A stretch of 64,000 nt of DNA from the NCBI RefSeq assembly GCF_038404985.1, contig NZ_JBBKBA010000003.1:124001-188000 (forward strand), in the 5' to 3' direction. The DNA is from Ferrovibrio sp. MS7. Lineage in GTDB: Bacteria > Pseudomonadota > Alphaproteobacteria > Ferrovibrionales > Ferrovibrionaceae. Below the pieces are notes generated by a model. That model had not been told where the DNA came from and did not search any database. It saw nothing but the letters and a program-made list of their open reading frames with translations. Each line of letters begins with the position of its first letter. The first letter of the stretch is position 1. Shown in pieces: positions 34,550 through 43,870 of this stretch. A program made the translations under genes and the position numbers.

Positions 34550-35049
34550 GACTTCCTCCGGATCAGCGTCCAAGCCGTTGCCAGGGTGACCAGGCAGAGT
34601 ATGGCGGCGAGCACGGAAGCCACGCCAATGGCCCAGCCGGTCGGCAGGCCCAGCACCATGGAAACCGTGTTGCTTTTGATCGTGTCCATGGCGCCGCGCA
34701 GCAACTGCACCGAGATGATGCCGGCCATCACGGCATAGACGATATCCCACAACGCATCGAGCAGATCGCGCGCGCGCTGCGGCAGCCAGTTGGTGAAGGT
34801 ATCCACCACGATATTGCCGCGCCGCGCCTGGCAATAGGGCAGGAAGCAGAAGACCGAAAGTGCCGTCGCCATCTGCACGATCTCGAAATCGCCGCCGATG
34901 GCGCCAAGCCCGCTGCCACGGATGACAACACTGACCATGACCACGAAAGCCGCCGCCATCACCATCAGGCCGCCAAGGATAGCCAGCGGCCGGGTGATGC
35001 CGGCCAGCACGGCGCGCTGATCGCCGGCAGGAGTGTCGTTATCGTTCAT
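34546..35049 (-). CDS. dctQ: TRAP transporter small permease (DctQ)
   Basis: A 167-residue four-helix subunit. Blocks RGSGLGAIGGDFEIVQMATA, YCQARRGNIVVDTFTNWLPQ and LGLPTGWAIG are the conserved DctQ features. It is coupled to dctM by a four-base overlap and separated from dctP by 154 bases that hold a stem-loop. Confidence 0.93.
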   Translation of the reverse strand: MNDNDTPAGDQRAVLAGITRPLAILGGLMVMAAAFVVMVSVVIRGSGLGAIGGDFEIVQMATALSVFCFLPYCQARRGNIVVDTFTNWLPQRARDLLDALWDIVYAVMAGIISVQLLRGAMDTIKSNTVSMVLGLPTGWAIGVASVLAAILCLVTLATAWTLIRRKS

Positions 35050-35158
35050 ACTGCTTCACCCATCGCGGTTTGCCGCTTGCCCCCGCACCCTCTTGCCACG
35101 CTTCCGCAGCCGCATCCATGTCTTTTTTCGTATACGTTTACTGTGTTATCGCAAAAGA

Positions 35159-35183
35159 AATGCCCGGGCCGAAACCCGGGCAT
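35159..35183 (-). terminator. Stem-loop between dctP and dctQM (partial terminator or mRNA stabiliser)
   Basis: AATGCCCGGG-CCGAA-ACCCGGGCATT. On the minus strand the stem is followed by TCTTTTG, a poor T-run, so read-through to dctQM is likely. Hairpins here commonly raise the receptor mRNA level over the permease level. The stem GCCCGGG is shared with several REP-like units. Confidence 0.6.
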
Positions 35184-35203
35184 TCGTTGTGCTGCAAGCG
35201 CTA

Positions 35204-36268
35204 TCAGGCCTTGTCGTACTTGGCCACCAGGGCGCGGGCATGCTCCAGCATCTTGCCGCCATCCACGCCCTTGTCCTTCATCGCCTTGATCCAGTCGTCG
35301 ATCACCGGCTGGGTGGCCTTGCGCCAGCGCGCGGCTTCGTCGGCGCTGATCGCGGTGATCGAGTTGGAGCGCTTGCGCACCATGTCGGCAACCGCAACGC
35401 CTTCGTTGTCCCACATCTCGCCGGCCAGCTTGGCCAGTGCCTGGCCGGAATTGGCATCCAGGATCTGCTTCAGGTCGGCAGGCAGCGAGGCATACTTGGC
35501 CTTGTTCATCGCCAGGATGAAGGTGGCGGTGTAGAGCGTCGGCGAACCCGGAATCTCGATATGGTTCTTTACCAGCTCATGCACCTTCACCGCCGGCACC
35601 ACTTCCCACGGGATGACGCAGCCATCCAGCACCTTCTGCGCCAGCGCCTCGGGCAATTGCGGAATTGGCATCGGAATGCCGGTGGCGCCGAGCGCCTTCA
35701 GCGCCTCGCCGGCAAAGCGCGTCGGCGAACGCAGCTTCATGCCCTTCAAATCCTCCATGGTCTTCACCGGCTTGGAGGCGTGGATCAGGCCGCCGTCATG
35801 CGACCAGACCACGATGGGATGCACTTCCTTGAATTCCTCGCGCAGATAGGTCTCGTAGAATTCCTGCGTCGCCTGGGCATTGGCAATTCCGCGCTTGGCG
35901 GCGACGAAGGGCAGTTCGAACACCTCGACGCCTGGGAAACGGCCCGGCGTGTTGCCCGGCAGGGTCCAGACCAGATCGGCCACGCCGTCGCGCGCCTGGT
36001 CGAAAAGCTGCGGCGGCGCGCCGCCAAGCTGCATCGCCGGGAAGATATCCACCTTGAGGCGGCCGCCGGACTCGGCTTCAAGCTTCTTCGCCCACGGCGT
36101 CCACAGCTTGGTATGGACATTCGACACCGCCGGCAGGAAATGGTGCAGCTTCAGCGTCACCTGCGCCTGCGCGCGGGCGTTGCGGATCACCATCGGGCTG
36201 CCGACAAGGGGAGAAGCGACGGCGGCAGCGCCGGCAAGGGTCAGAAAACGACGACGACCTATACCCAT
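35204..36268 (-). CDS. dctP: TRAP transporter solute-binding protein (DctP family)
   Basis: Periplasmic receptor, 354 residues, with a Tat-like signal (GRRRFLTLAGAAAVASP at residues 4-20, cleavage near ARAQA). Family blocks LWTPWAKKLEAESGGRLKV, IFPAMQLGG and the ligand-arginine region LKGMKLRSPTRFAGEALKAL (Arg binds the carboxylate) point to an organic-acid ligand of unknown identity. GGGAG precedes the ATG. First gene of a dctP-(hairpin)-dctQ-dctM unit. Confidence 0.93.
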   Translation of the reverse strand: MGIGRRRFLTLAGAAAVASPLVGSPMVIRNARAQAQVTLKLHHFLPAVSNVHTKLWTPWAKKLEAESGGRLKVDIFPAMQLGGAPPQLFDQARDGVADLVWTLPGNTPGRFPGVEVFELPFVAAKRGIANAQATQEFYETYLREEFKEVHPIVVWSHDGGLIHASKPVKTMEDLKGMKLRSPTRFAGEALKALGATGIPMPIPQLPEALAQKVLDGCVIPWEVVPAVKVHELVKNHIEIPGSPTLYTATFILAMNKAKYASLPADLKQILDANSGQALAKLAGEMWDNEGVAVADMVRKRSNSITAISADEAARWRKATQPVIDDWIKAMKDKGVDGGKMLEHARALVAKYDKA

Positions 36269-36363
36269 AGTTTCACTCCCTGGTTGGTTTTTCGTTATAT
36301 GGCAGGCAGTTTAGGCGCAGATTCGATCATAATAAAGGTATGACGAGATTATAGTTTGGCGCA

Positions 36364-36389
36364 TTTCCATATCATTACCGGTATGGAAA
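36364..36389. promoter_or_regulatory. Inverted repeat (operator candidate) in the divergent dctP/trpG gap
   Basis: TTTCCATA-N10-TATGGAAA, perfect 8-base arms, about 95 bases from both dctP and trpG starts within the 221-base gap 36269-36489. The dctP-proximal half of the gap is AT-rich. It could control the TRAP operon; no regulator gene is adjacent. Confidence 0.45.
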
Positions 36390-36489
36390 AGCCTTTCCCG
36401 CGCATTCCCGGGGCATAAAATCCCCCTGTCACGGCGGTTCACCCTTGGGCTGAAATGCTTTACGGTGCCTCCGCTTAGCCGAGGCGAAC

Positions 36490-37125
36490 ATGCTGGTACT
36501 GATCGACAATTACGACAGCTTCACCTGGAACCTGGTCCATTATTTCGGGATGCTGGGCCAGAAAGTGGAGGTATTCCGCAACGACGAGAAGTCGGTGCGC
36601 GAGGTGATGGCGCTGAAGCCGAACGGCATCGTGCTGTCGCCCGGCCCCTGCGACCCGGATCGTGCCGGCATCTGCCTCGACCTGATCCACGCCGCTGCCG
36701 ACACCACGCCGATCTTCGGCGTATGCCTTGGGCATCAGGCCATCGGCCAGGCCTTCGGCGGCCAGGTGGTGCGGGCGCCGCAGCCACTGCATGGCAAGCT
36801 GAGCCGGATCAAACATGACAATACCGGCGTGTTCGCCGGGCTGCCGCAGGATTTCCTTGCCACCCGCTACCATTCGCTGACCGTGGCGCCTGAAACCCTG
36901 CCGAATTCGCTGCGCGGCAATGCCTATGCCGAGGATGGCGTGATGATGGGCCTGGCCCATGCCGCCCTGCCGGTGCATGGCGTGCAGTTCCATCCCGAAA
37001 GCATCGCCTCCGAGCATGGCCTGCGCATGTTGGCGAATTTCCTGCGCGGCTGCGGCCTGGGCGTCGAGGACGAGGTGCTGGAGAAAGCCGTCAAAGCTCA
37101 AGCTAGCCAGGGCCAGGCGGCATGA
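36490..37125 (+). CDS. trpG: Anthranilate synthase component II (glutamine amidotransferase)
   Basis: Supplies ammonia to TrpE (and probably PabB) from glutamine. The 211-residue protein has [20 protein letters not shown], the nucleophile Cys79 in [16 protein letters not shown] and the triad partners His168/Glu170 in [10 protein letters not shown]-terminal tail of about 15 residues is extra. No trpE is present in the window, so the partner is encoded elsewhere. Start of trpGDC-moaC-moeA, overlapping trpD by four bases. Confidence 0.95.
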   Translation: MLVLIDNYDSFTWNLVHYFGMLGQKVEVFRNDEKSVREVMALKPNGIVLSPGPCDPDRAGICLDLIHAAADTTPIFGVCLGHQAIGQAFGGQVVRAPQPLHGKLSRIKHDNTGVFAGLPQDFLATRYHSLTVAPETLPNSLRGNAYAEDGVMMGLAHAALPVHGVQFHPESIASEHGLRMLANFLRGCGLGVEDEVLEKAVKAQASQGQAA

Positions 37126-38171
37126 GCGCAGACGTCGACAGCTTCAAGCGCCTGCTCAATCAGGTGGCCGGCGGCGCTTCCCTCAGCGTCGAGGATTCCC
37201 GCCTCGCCTTTGACGTAATGATGTCGGGCAACGCCACGCCATCGCAGATGGGCGGCTTCCTGATGGCTTTGCGCGTGCGCGGCGAGACGGTGGACGAGAT
37301 TACCGGCGGCGCACTGACCCTGCGCGCGAAAGTCACCAGCGTGAAGGCGCCGGATAACGCCATCGACATCGTTGGCACCGGCGGCGATGCCAAGGGCACC
37401 TGGAACGTCTCCACCTGCTCGGCGCTGGTGGTGGCCGGAGCCGGTGTGCCGGTGGCCAAGCATGGCAACCGCGCGCTGTCATCCAAGACCGGTGCCGCGG
37501 ATGTGCTGACCGCACTGGGCGTCAATATCGATTGCGACCTGCGGCTGATCGAGAAGGCCGTCCATGAGGCCGGCGTCGGCTTCCTGATGGCGCCACGGCA
37601 TCACGGCGCCATGCGCCATGTCGGCCCGACCCGCGTCGAGCTCGGCACCCGCACCATTTTCAACCTGCTCGGCCCCCTTTCCAACCCGGCTTTCGTGAAG
37701 CGGCAGTTGCTTGGCGTGTTCGCCAAGCAATGGGTGCGGCCGCTGGCGGAAGTGATGGGCAAGCTCGGTTCCGAGCGCGTCTGGGTCATGCATGGTTCCG
37801 ATGGCCTGGATGAGATGACCCTCACCGGCCCGACCTATGTGTCCGAACTCAATAACGGCGTGGTCAGCGATTTCGAGGTGGTGCCGGAAGATGCCGGCCT
37901 CTCGCGCGTGCCGTTCGACCTGCTCAAGGGCGACGATCCGGTGACCAATGCCGTGGCGTTGCGCGGCGTGCTGAACGGCGACAAGAATGCCTTCCGCGAT
38001 ATCGTGCTGCTGAATGCCGGCGCCGCCCTGTTGATCGCTGGCCGCGCGGCCAATCTCAAGGACGGTGCGAAACTGGCGGCCGAGGCGATCGACAGCGGCA
38101 AGGCCCGCGCCGCGCTGGCGAAGCTCGTCGAGATCACCCACGAAACCTTGCCGGAGGCCGCCCGTGAGTGA
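37122..38171 (+). CDS. trpD: Anthranilate phosphoribosyltransferase
   Basis: Transfers phosphoribose from PRPP to anthranilate in tryptophan synthesis. The 349-residue product has [20 protein letters not shown] (PRPP site), [20 protein letters not shown] and [20 protein letters not shown], as in TrpD. Overlaps trpG by four bases and trpC by eight. Confidence 0.96.
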   Translation: MSADVDSFKRLLNQVAGGASLSVEDSRLAFDVMMSGNATPSQMGGFLMALRVRGETVDEITGGALTLRAKVTSVKAPDNAIDIVGTGGDAKGTWNVSTCSALVVAGAGVPVAKHGNRALSSKTGAADVLTALGVNIDCDLRLIEKAVHEAGVGFLMAPRHHGAMRHVGPTRVELGTRTIFNLLGPLSNPAFVKRQLLGVFAKQWVRPLAEVMGKLGSERVWVMHGSDGLDEMTLTGPTYVSELNNGVVSDFEVVPEDAGLSRVPFDLLKGDDPVTNAVALRGVLNGDKNAFRDIVLLNAGAALLIAGRAANLKDGAKLAAEAIDSGKARAALAKLVEITHETLPEAARE

Positions 38172-38964
38172 CGTGCTGGCCAAGATCTGCGCCGACAAGC
38201 TGGTGCATATCGCCAAAGCCAAGGCGGCCAAGAGCTATGCTGACGTGGAAGCCGAGGCACGCCTGACCGTGGCACCGCGCGGCTTCCATGCCGCGCTCAA
38301 GGCCAAGGTTGCCGCCGGCGGCTATGGCCTGATCGCCGAGATCAAGAAGGCCTCGCCGTCCAAGGGCCTGATCCGCGCCGACTTCGATCCGCCGAGCCTC
38401 GCCCGCGCCTATCAGGATGGCGGCGCCGCCTGCCTCAGCGTGCTCACCGACGTACCGTATTTTCAAGGCAGCGATCTCTACCTCCAGCAAGCACGCGCCG
38501 CTGCGCCCTTGCCGATCATCCGCAAGGATTTCATGCTCGACACCTACCAGGTGGCGGAAGCCCGCGCGCTCGGCGCCGATTGCATCCTGCTGATCATGGC
38601 AGCCCTGAGCGATGCCCAGGCCGCCGAACTGGAAGACGCGGCGATTGCCTTCGGCCTGGATGTGCTGGTGGAAGTGCATGATGCCGCCGAGACCGAGCGG
38701 GCGCTGAAGCTGAAATCCAAGCTGCTTGGTGTCAACAACCGCAATCTCAAGACGCTGGAAGTGAGCCTCGCCACGTCCGAGGCGCTGTCCGCGCTGGTTC
38801 CGGCAGGCTACACGCTGGTATCGGAGTCCGGCCTCCACACCAAGGCCGATCTCGACCGCATGGCGCGGATCGGCGCGCATTGCTTCCTGGTCGGCGAAAG
38901 CCTGATGCGCCAGCCGGACGTGCGCGCGGCAACGCAGTTGCTGCTGACCGGCAAAGCCGAGTGA
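38164..38964 (+). CDS. trpC: Indole-3-glycerol-phosphate synthase
   Basis: TIM-barrel enzyme closing the indole ring in tryptophan synthesis; 266 residues from a GTG start overlapping the trpD stop. Catalytic blocks [42 protein letters not shown] and LVSESGLHT are all intact. An upstream ATG in the same frame lies deep in trpD and is rejected. Confidence 0.96.
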   Translation: MSDVLAKICADKLVHIAKAKAAKSYADVEAEARLTVAPRGFHAALKAKVAAGGYGLIAEIKKASPSKGLIRADFDPPSLARAYQDGGAACLSVLTDVPYFQGSDLYLQQARAAAPLPIIRKDFMLDTYQVAEARALGADCILLIMAALSDAQAAELEDAAIAFGLDVLVEVHDAAETERALKLKSKLLGVNNRNLKTLEVSLATSEALSALVPAGYTLVSESGLHTKADLDRMARIGAHCFLVGESLMRQPDVRAATQLLLTGKAE

Positions 38965-38966
38965 CC

Positions 38967-39455
38967 ATGGCGAAAAACAAGCCGAAGCTCTCGCATCTCG
39001 ACGACCAGGGCCATGCCCATATGGTCGATGTGTCAGACAAGGCCGAGACCGAGCGCGTGGCGGTGGCCGGTGCCCGCGTGCATATGCAGGCGGCGACGTT
39101 GAAGCTGATCCTTTCCGGCAACGCGCCGAAAGGCGACGTGCTGGCCACCGCGCGCATTGCCGGCATCATGGCGGCCAAGCGCACCCATGAGCTGATCCCG
39201 CTCTGCCATCCGCTGGCGTTGACCAAGGTGACGGTGGAACTGAAGCCGTTGCGCCGGCAGAACTGCATCGACATCACCGCCACCTGCAAGCTCAAGGGCA
39301 AGACCGGCGTGGAGATGGAGGCGCTGACCGCCGCCAGCGTGACGGCGCTGACGCTCTACGACATGGTGAAAGCGGTGGATCGCGGCATGACCATCACCGA
39401 CCTGCGCCTGCTGCATAAATCCGGCGGCAAGTCCGGCACCTTCGAGGCCAAATGA
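38967..39455 (+). CDS. moaC: Cyclic pyranopterin monophosphate synthase MoaC
   Basis: Second step of molybdenum cofactor synthesis. The 162-residue protein has [40 protein letters not shown] and [20 protein letters not shown], the conserved MoaC active-site segments. The ATG at 38967 follows the trpC stop by two bases. trpC-moaC-moeA linkage is standard in alphaproteobacteria. Confidence 0.96.
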   Translation: MAKNKPKLSHLDDQGHAHMVDVSDKAETERVAVAGARVHMQAATLKLILSGNAPKGDVLATARIAGIMAAKRTHELIPLCHPLALTKVTVELKPLRRQNCIDITATCKLKGKTGVEMEALTAASVTALTLYDMVKAVDRGMTITDLRLLHKSGGKSGTFEAK

Positions 39456-39468
39456 TACCGGCCAGCCC

Positions 39469-40683
39469 ATGATACCGGTGAGTGACGCCCGCGCCCGCAT
39501 CCTGGCCGCGCTGCCGCGCATGCCGGCTGAGACGGTGGCGCTGGCGGATGGCCTGGGCCGCGTGCTGGCCGAAGCGCTGACCGCGCGCCGCACCCAGCCG
39601 CCCTTCGCCGTCAGCGCCATGGATGGCTGGGCGGCACGGCAGGCCGATCTCGGCACTATCCCCACCACGCTGACGCCGATTGGCGCGGTCGCCGCCGGTG
39701 CTCGCTTCGAAGGCGCAGTCGGCTTGGGCGAAACCGTGCGCATCTTCACCGGCGCGCCGCTGCCTGATGGCGCCGATGCCATCGTGATCCAGGAAGACGC
39801 GGATTTGGGCGCCGATGGCCTGCTCACCGTGCGCGAGGCGCCGAAGCCGGGGCAGTGGATCCGCCGTGCCGGCCTGGATTTCTCCGAAGGCGACCTGCTG
39901 ATCCCGGAAGGCCGCCAGCTTGGCCCCACCGACATCGCATTGGCCGCCGCCATGAACCGGCCCTGGCTGGCGGTACGGCGCAAGCCGCGCATCGCCGTGC
40001 TGGCCACCGGCGATGAACTGGCCCGTCCTGGCGATCCGATCGGCCCAAACCAGATCGTGTCGTCGAACAATTTCGGCATCTGCGCGCTGGTGAGAGAGTC
40101 CGGCGGCGAGGCCGTCGATCTCGGCATCGCACGCGACACCGAAGCCGACCTGCGCGCCAAGGCGGAAGCGGCTGCCGGCTGCGATCTGCTGATCACGCTC
40201 GGCGGCGCCAGCGTCGGCGAGCATGATCTGATCCACAAGGTGCTTGGCACCGGCGGCGGCGGCATCGACTTCTGGAAAATCGCCATGCGCCCGGGCAAGC
40301 CGCTGATGTTCGGTCGCGCTGATCTACGCGACAAGGGCAGCATCCCTTTGCTCGGTCTGCCCGGCAATCCGGTCTCGGCCTTGGTCTGTGGGCAGCTTTT
40401 TCTGCGCCCGGCGATCCTTGCCATGCTCGGGCAGGACTGGACCGTGCAGACCGAACTGGTGCCCAGCGCCACCGAACTGGCGGCGAATGACAAGCGCGAG
40501 GATTACCTGCGCGCCCGGCTGCGCCAGGAGGCCGATGGCCGCCTGGTAGTGGATGCCTCGTCGAAACAGGACAGTTCGATGCTCCGGCTGCTCACCGATG
40601 CCGATGGCCTGGTGATCCGCCCTGCCCTGGCGCCGCCGGTAAAGGCCGGCGAGCTGGTGCCGTTCCTCAGGCTGCGGCGCTGA
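39469..40683 (+). CDS. moeA: Molybdopterin molybdenumtransferase MoeA
   Basis: Inserts molybdate into adenylated molybdopterin. The 404-residue protein has SAMDGWAARQAD, RIFTGAPLPDGADAIVIQED, RIAVLATGDELARPGD, LLITLGGASVGEHDLIH and LPGNPVSALVCGQLFLRP, all MoeA hallmarks. It follows moaC by 13 bases. Confidence 0.95.
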   Translation: MIPVSDARARILAALPRMPAETVALADGLGRVLAEALTARRTQPPFAVSAMDGWAARQADLGTIPTTLTPIGAVAAGARFEGAVGLGETVRIFTGAPLPDGADAIVIQEDADLGADGLLTVREAPKPGQWIRRAGLDFSEGDLLIPEGRQLGPTDIALAAAMNRPWLAVRRKPRIAVLATGDELARPGDPIGPNQIVSSNNFGICALVRESGGEAVDLGIARDTEADLRAKAEAAAGCDLLITLGGASVGEHDLIHKVLGTGGGGIDFWKIAMRPGKPLMFGRADLRDKGSIPLLGLPGNPVSALVCGQLFLRPAILAMLGQDWTVQTELVPSATELAANDKREDYLRARLRQEADGRLVVDASSKQDSSMLRLLTDADGLVIRPALAPPVKAGELVPFLRLRR

Positions 40684-40685
40684 TC

Positions 40686-41555
40686 ATGCAAGTCACGCTG
40701 CTCGGCACCGGCTGCCCGCAAGTCTCCACCGACCGCTACGGCCCCGCCAGCCTGCTGGACTGGCAGGATAAGCATTACCTGGTCGATTGCGGCTCCGGCG
40801 TAACGCAGCGGCTGCTCGGCGCCGGTTCGGCCGGCAAGCGCATCGAGGCGTTATTCCTCACCCATCTGCATTCCGATCATCTGGTCGATCTCTACCAACT
40901 GATCGTTTCCTCCTGGCACCAGGGCCGCGACAAGCCGCAGCGCATCTATGGCCCGCGCGGCACCAAGGCCTATGCCGCCGGCCTGATGGCCCTGTGGAAA
41001 CCCGAACTCGATGCCCGCATTGCCCATGAGAAGCGGCCCTCCACCACGGCCCTGCAACTCGACGTTACCGAGTTGCAGGATGGCGACGTGATCCGCGACG
41101 GCGCGCTCAGCATCACCGCGATTGCCGTGCGGCACCAGCCGGTGACGGCGGCCTTCGGTTACGTGTTCGACGACGGCACGCACCGCGTGGCGTTCAGCGG
41201 TGATACCGCCTATTGCCCTGAACTCATTGCGGCAGCCAAAGGCGCCGACGCCCTGGTGCATGAATGCTTCATCCACCGCGAGATGCTGGCCCTGCCCGGT
41301 GTGCGTGGGCCGGAAACCATCCAGAATGTCGCCGCCTATCACACGCTCTCCACCGAGGTCGGCAAAGTGGCGCGCGAGGCCCAGGCGAAATGCCTGATCC
41401 TCAACCATTTCGTCCCGGTGGTGTTCGACCGCATGAAGCTGCTGGATGAAGTGCGCGCCGATTTCGCCGGCCCGGTGCTGATCGGCGAAGACCTGATGCG
41501 CTTCGACAGCACCAGCCGCAGCGTCACGCACCGCGACGCGCTGATCGCGCTTTAG
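40686..41555 (+). CDS. MBL-fold metallo-hydrolase (RNase Z/arylsulfatase-like group)
   Basis: A 289-residue metallo-beta-lactamase-fold protein. The metal motif is LFLTHLHSDHLVDL, with further ligands in the regions AVRHQPV, FSGDTAYCPELI and ILNHFVPV; it starts MQVTLLGTGCPQVSTDRYGP. This layout is the RNase Z/AtsA-like subgroup, but the tRNase Z exosite is not evident, so the substrate is unknown. Start is two bases after moeA, so it is co-transcribed with the trp/moco operon, where lexA or comEC is the more usual neighbour. Confidence 0.88.
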   Translation: MQVTLLGTGCPQVSTDRYGPASLLDWQDKHYLVDCGSGVTQRLLGAGSAGKRIEALFLTHLHSDHLVDLYQLIVSSWHQGRDKPQRIYGPRGTKAYAAGLMALWKPELDARIAHEKRPSTTALQLDVTELQDGDVIRDGALSITAIAVRHQPVTAAFGYVFDDGTHRVAFSGDTAYCPELIAAAKGADALVHECFIHREMLALPGVRGPETIQNVAAYHTLSTEVGKVAREAQAKCLILNHFVPVVFDRMKLLDEVRADFAGPVLIGEDLMRFDSTSRSVTHRDALIAL

Positions 41556-41629
41556 GCCTCCGCGCTTATACCGGTGGCAGTCCGGTTTAGCTTTTGGGTT
41601 GTCTATTCCGGCCAGATTAAAAAAATAGT

Positions 41630-41660
41630 CGTCATGGTCGGCGCAGGCCGACCATCCACG
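41630..41660. repeat. REP-like palindrome
   Basis: CGTCATGGTCGGC-GCAG-GCCGACCATC followed by CACG. Same ends as other copies but a different, fully paired stem. Located in the 215-base gap 41556-41770. Confidence 0.8.
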
Positions 41661-41693
41661 AGTGCTTTTACTTCCTAACAAAGCAACAAAAAA

Positions 41694-41726
41694 CGCGTGG
41701 ATGGTACGCCTACGCGTACCATGACG
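41694..41726. repeat. REP-like palindrome, inverted partner
   Basis: CGCGTGGATGGTACGC-CTAC-GCGTACCATGACG. Inverted relative to the unit at 41630; between them is an AT-rich 33-base spacer. The CGCGTGGATG lead matches the copy near 23398. Confidence 0.8.
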
Positions 41727-41770
41727 GCTTTAGGTATGAGGGGGCCGCATCCAGCACCTAGCCGTAGTGG

Positions 41771-42679
41771 CTATGAGGCCTCCGCCTCTTTGAGCATTTT
41801 CCAGAAGGCTTCGGCATTGCCGTTCTGCCGCGCGCGCGGGCGGTAGAGGCGGATTTCCATGGCGATGTCCCAGGCCCCAGGCCCTGCGCGGACCAGATTC
41901 TGGCCTGCGGCGAGATCCTCGGCCACCAGGCTCAAAGGCGCCCAGGCAACGCCGCGGCCATCGGCGGCGAGCGATTTCAGCACCACCGCCACATGTGAGG
42001 TAAACACCGGTTTGAGATGTGCCGCGCAGCCATCCTGGGCCCAGCTTGCCGCCAGGATGCGGCCCATGCCGGATTGCTCGCTGAACGCCAGATAAGACAC
42101 CGGCTGCTCAGGACTGCCTGGCAAGGCATGCCGGGGCATCCCTGCCCCATCCGGCGCCGTCACCGGCACCAGCATGTCCATGCCCAGCCGCACGGAAGCG
42201 AAGTCGTTCGGGTTCAACCTTGTCGCCGCCGCCGGGTGGTAATGGCAGAGCAGGAACTGCGCCTGGCCATCCAGCATGATCTGCTCACAGCCCTGCATGT
42301 TGTCGGCCACCAGGTTGATGGCGCTGGTGGATACTGAAGCGCCGAGTTGCCGTAGCCAAGCGGGAAAGAAGGTCAGCGCCAGGGCATTGGTGGCGGCAAA
42401 GCGCAGGGAGGCGGCGATATTGGCGGCGTCCAATGCTTCACGCCGCCCCTGGCGCAGGCGGCGGATAGTTTCCTCGGCCACCGGCAGGAACTGTGCCCCG
42501 GCGGCGGTGAGGCTGAGGCGATGCGTCTCGCGGTCGACCAGCGGCGCCCCGACCCAGCGTTCCAGCGCCGAGATGCGGCGGCCGAAAGCCGGCTGCGTCA
42601 CCTGCCGTGCGGCGGCGGCGCGAGAGAAGTTCATATGCTCCGCCAGGGCGACGAAATCCTCCAGCCAGGTGATTTCCAC
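41771..42679 (-). CDS. LysR-family transcriptional regulator
   Basis: A 302-residue LTTR. N-terminal winged helix-turn-helix: ITWLEDFVALAEHMNFSRAA and VTQPAFGRRISALERWVGAP; the rest is the periplasmic-binding-like effector domain. I choose the GTG at 42679 because AGGAGGGGAG is positioned before it, rather than the ATG seven codons upstream that would split that site. Divergent from the Bug receptor/dehydrogenase pair, which it probably controls from the palindrome at 42702. Confidence 0.92.
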   Translation of the reverse strand: MEITWLEDFVALAEHMNFSRAAAARQVTQPAFGRRISALERWVGAPLVDRETHRLSLTAAGAQFLPVAEETIRRLRQGRREALDAANIAASLRFAATNALALTFFPAWLRQLGASVSTSAINLVADNMQGCEQIMLDGQAQFLLCHYHPAAATRLNPNDFASVRLGMDMLVPVTAPDGAGMPRHALPGSPEQPVSYLAFSEQSGMGRILAASWAQDGCAAHLKPVFTSHVAVVLKSLAADGRGVAWAPLSLVAEDLAAGQNLVRAGPGAWDIAMEIRLYRPRARQNGNAEAFWKMLKEAEAS

Positions 42680-42701
42680 GGCTCTCCCCTCCTGCCCCAT
42701 T

Positions 42702-42716
42702 ATGCCAATCCGGCAT
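42702..42716. promoter_or_regulatory. LysR-type operator (T-N11-A palindrome)
   Basis: ATGCC-AATCC-GGCAT, a perfect 5-base inverted repeat with the T-N11-A LysR box pattern, 23 bases upstream of the LysR gene start and about 125 bases from the divergent receptor gene. Confidence 0.6.
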
Positions 42717-42839
42717 TGAATGAAGCTGGATCGGCATTTGCGGGCTGCTTTGGCGAAACCCTAGTCTCAACCCCGGAAAGACAAAAGCCCCGGCCAAAGC
42801 AGCCGAGGGAAAACCGGGATAATCAGGAGGAAAATCGAG

Positions 42840-43817
42840 ATGCGCGCAGCATGGATCGCCACGGCCGCCTTATTGCTGGCTGCCCCATTCGAGGCTTCGG
42901 CCCAGGCTAACTACCCGAGCCGGACCATCACCATCATCGTGCCGTTTGCTGCCGGCGGCGCCACGGATACGGTCGGCCGTCTCACCGCGCAGGGCCTCTC
43001 GAAGCAGCTCGGCGGCGCCCAGATCGTGGTGGAGAATGCCACCGGTGCGGGCGGCACCATCGGCGCCAACCGGGTCGCCACCGCCGAGCCGGACGGTCAT
43101 ACCCTGCTGGTGCACCATGTCGGCATCTCCACCGCCGCGACGCTGTACCGCAAGCTGCCTTACGACACCAAGACCGCCTTCGCCCCCATCGGCCTGCTCA
43201 CCGATGCGCCCATGACCATTATCGGCCGCGACGACCTGCCGCCGAACAACCTGGCCGAACTGATCGCCTATGTGCAGAAAGAAGGCGGCAAGGTGAGCTA
43301 TGGCAATGCCGGCATCGGCGCCGCCTCGCATCTCTGCGGCATGCTGTTCATGAGCGCCACCAAGGCGCAGCTCAACACCGTGAGCTATCGCGGCAACGCT
43401 CCAGTGATGCAGGATTTACTGGGCAAGACACTGGACCTGACCTGCGACCAGACCACCAACACCACCAGCCAGATCCGCACCAACAAGGTGAAGGCCTACG
43501 CCGCCACCACGCTCACCCGCATCCCGCAACTGCCCGACCTGCCGACCGCCGACGAGGCCGGGCTAAAGGGCTTCGAGGTCAATGTCTGGCACGGCCTCTA
43601 TGCGCCGAAGGGTACGCCGGCAGCCATCGTCGAGCGGCTCTCGGCCGCCTTGAAGGTGGCGCTGCATGAGCCCGATCTGGTAAAGCGTTTCAACGATATC
43701 GGCACCACGCCGGTGGCGGCCGAGCGCGCCACCCCGGCGGCCTTGCGCAGCCACCTCGACAGCGAGATCGCCAAGTGGGCGCCGATCATCAACGCGGCGG
43801 GGCAATACGCCGACTGA
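42840..43817 (+). CDS. Bug-family (TctC) periplasmic solute-binding protein
   Basis: A 325-residue receptor with signal peptide (residues 1-22, ASAQA cleavage) followed by NYPSRTITIIVPFAAGGATD, the signature of TctC/Bug proteins, and KLPYDTKTAFAPIGL. GGAGG is six to ten bases before the ATG. Bug receptors bind carboxylates or aromatic acids. No tctA/tctB permease genes are nearby. It is followed 53 bases later by a tartrate-type dehydrogenase, so a hydroxy-dicarboxylate ligand is plausible. Confidence 0.92.
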   Translation: MRAAWIATAALLLAAPFEASAQANYPSRTITIIVPFAAGGATDTVGRLTAQGLSKQLGGAQIVVENATGAGGTIGANRVATAEPDGHTLLVHHVGISTAATLYRKLPYDTKTAFAPIGLLTDAPMTIIGRDDLPPNNLAELIAYVQKEGGKVSYGNAGIGAASHLCGMLFMSATKAQLNTVSYRGNAPVMQDLLGKTLDLTCDQTTNTTSQIRTNKVKAYAATTLTRIPQLPDLPTADEAGLKGFEVNVWHGLYAPKGTPAAIVERLSAALKVALHEPDLVKRFNDIGTTPVAAERATPAALRSHLDSEIAKWAPIINAAGQYAD

Positions 43818-43870
43818 CCGGTTTTCAGTGCAACCCCAGTTGTCAGTGCAATAGAGGCAAAGCAGAGATC

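Noticed and set aside
36390-36489. Tryptophan leader attenuator before trpG
   Set aside because: No short Trp-rich frame or competing hairpins followed by a T-run were found in the gap.
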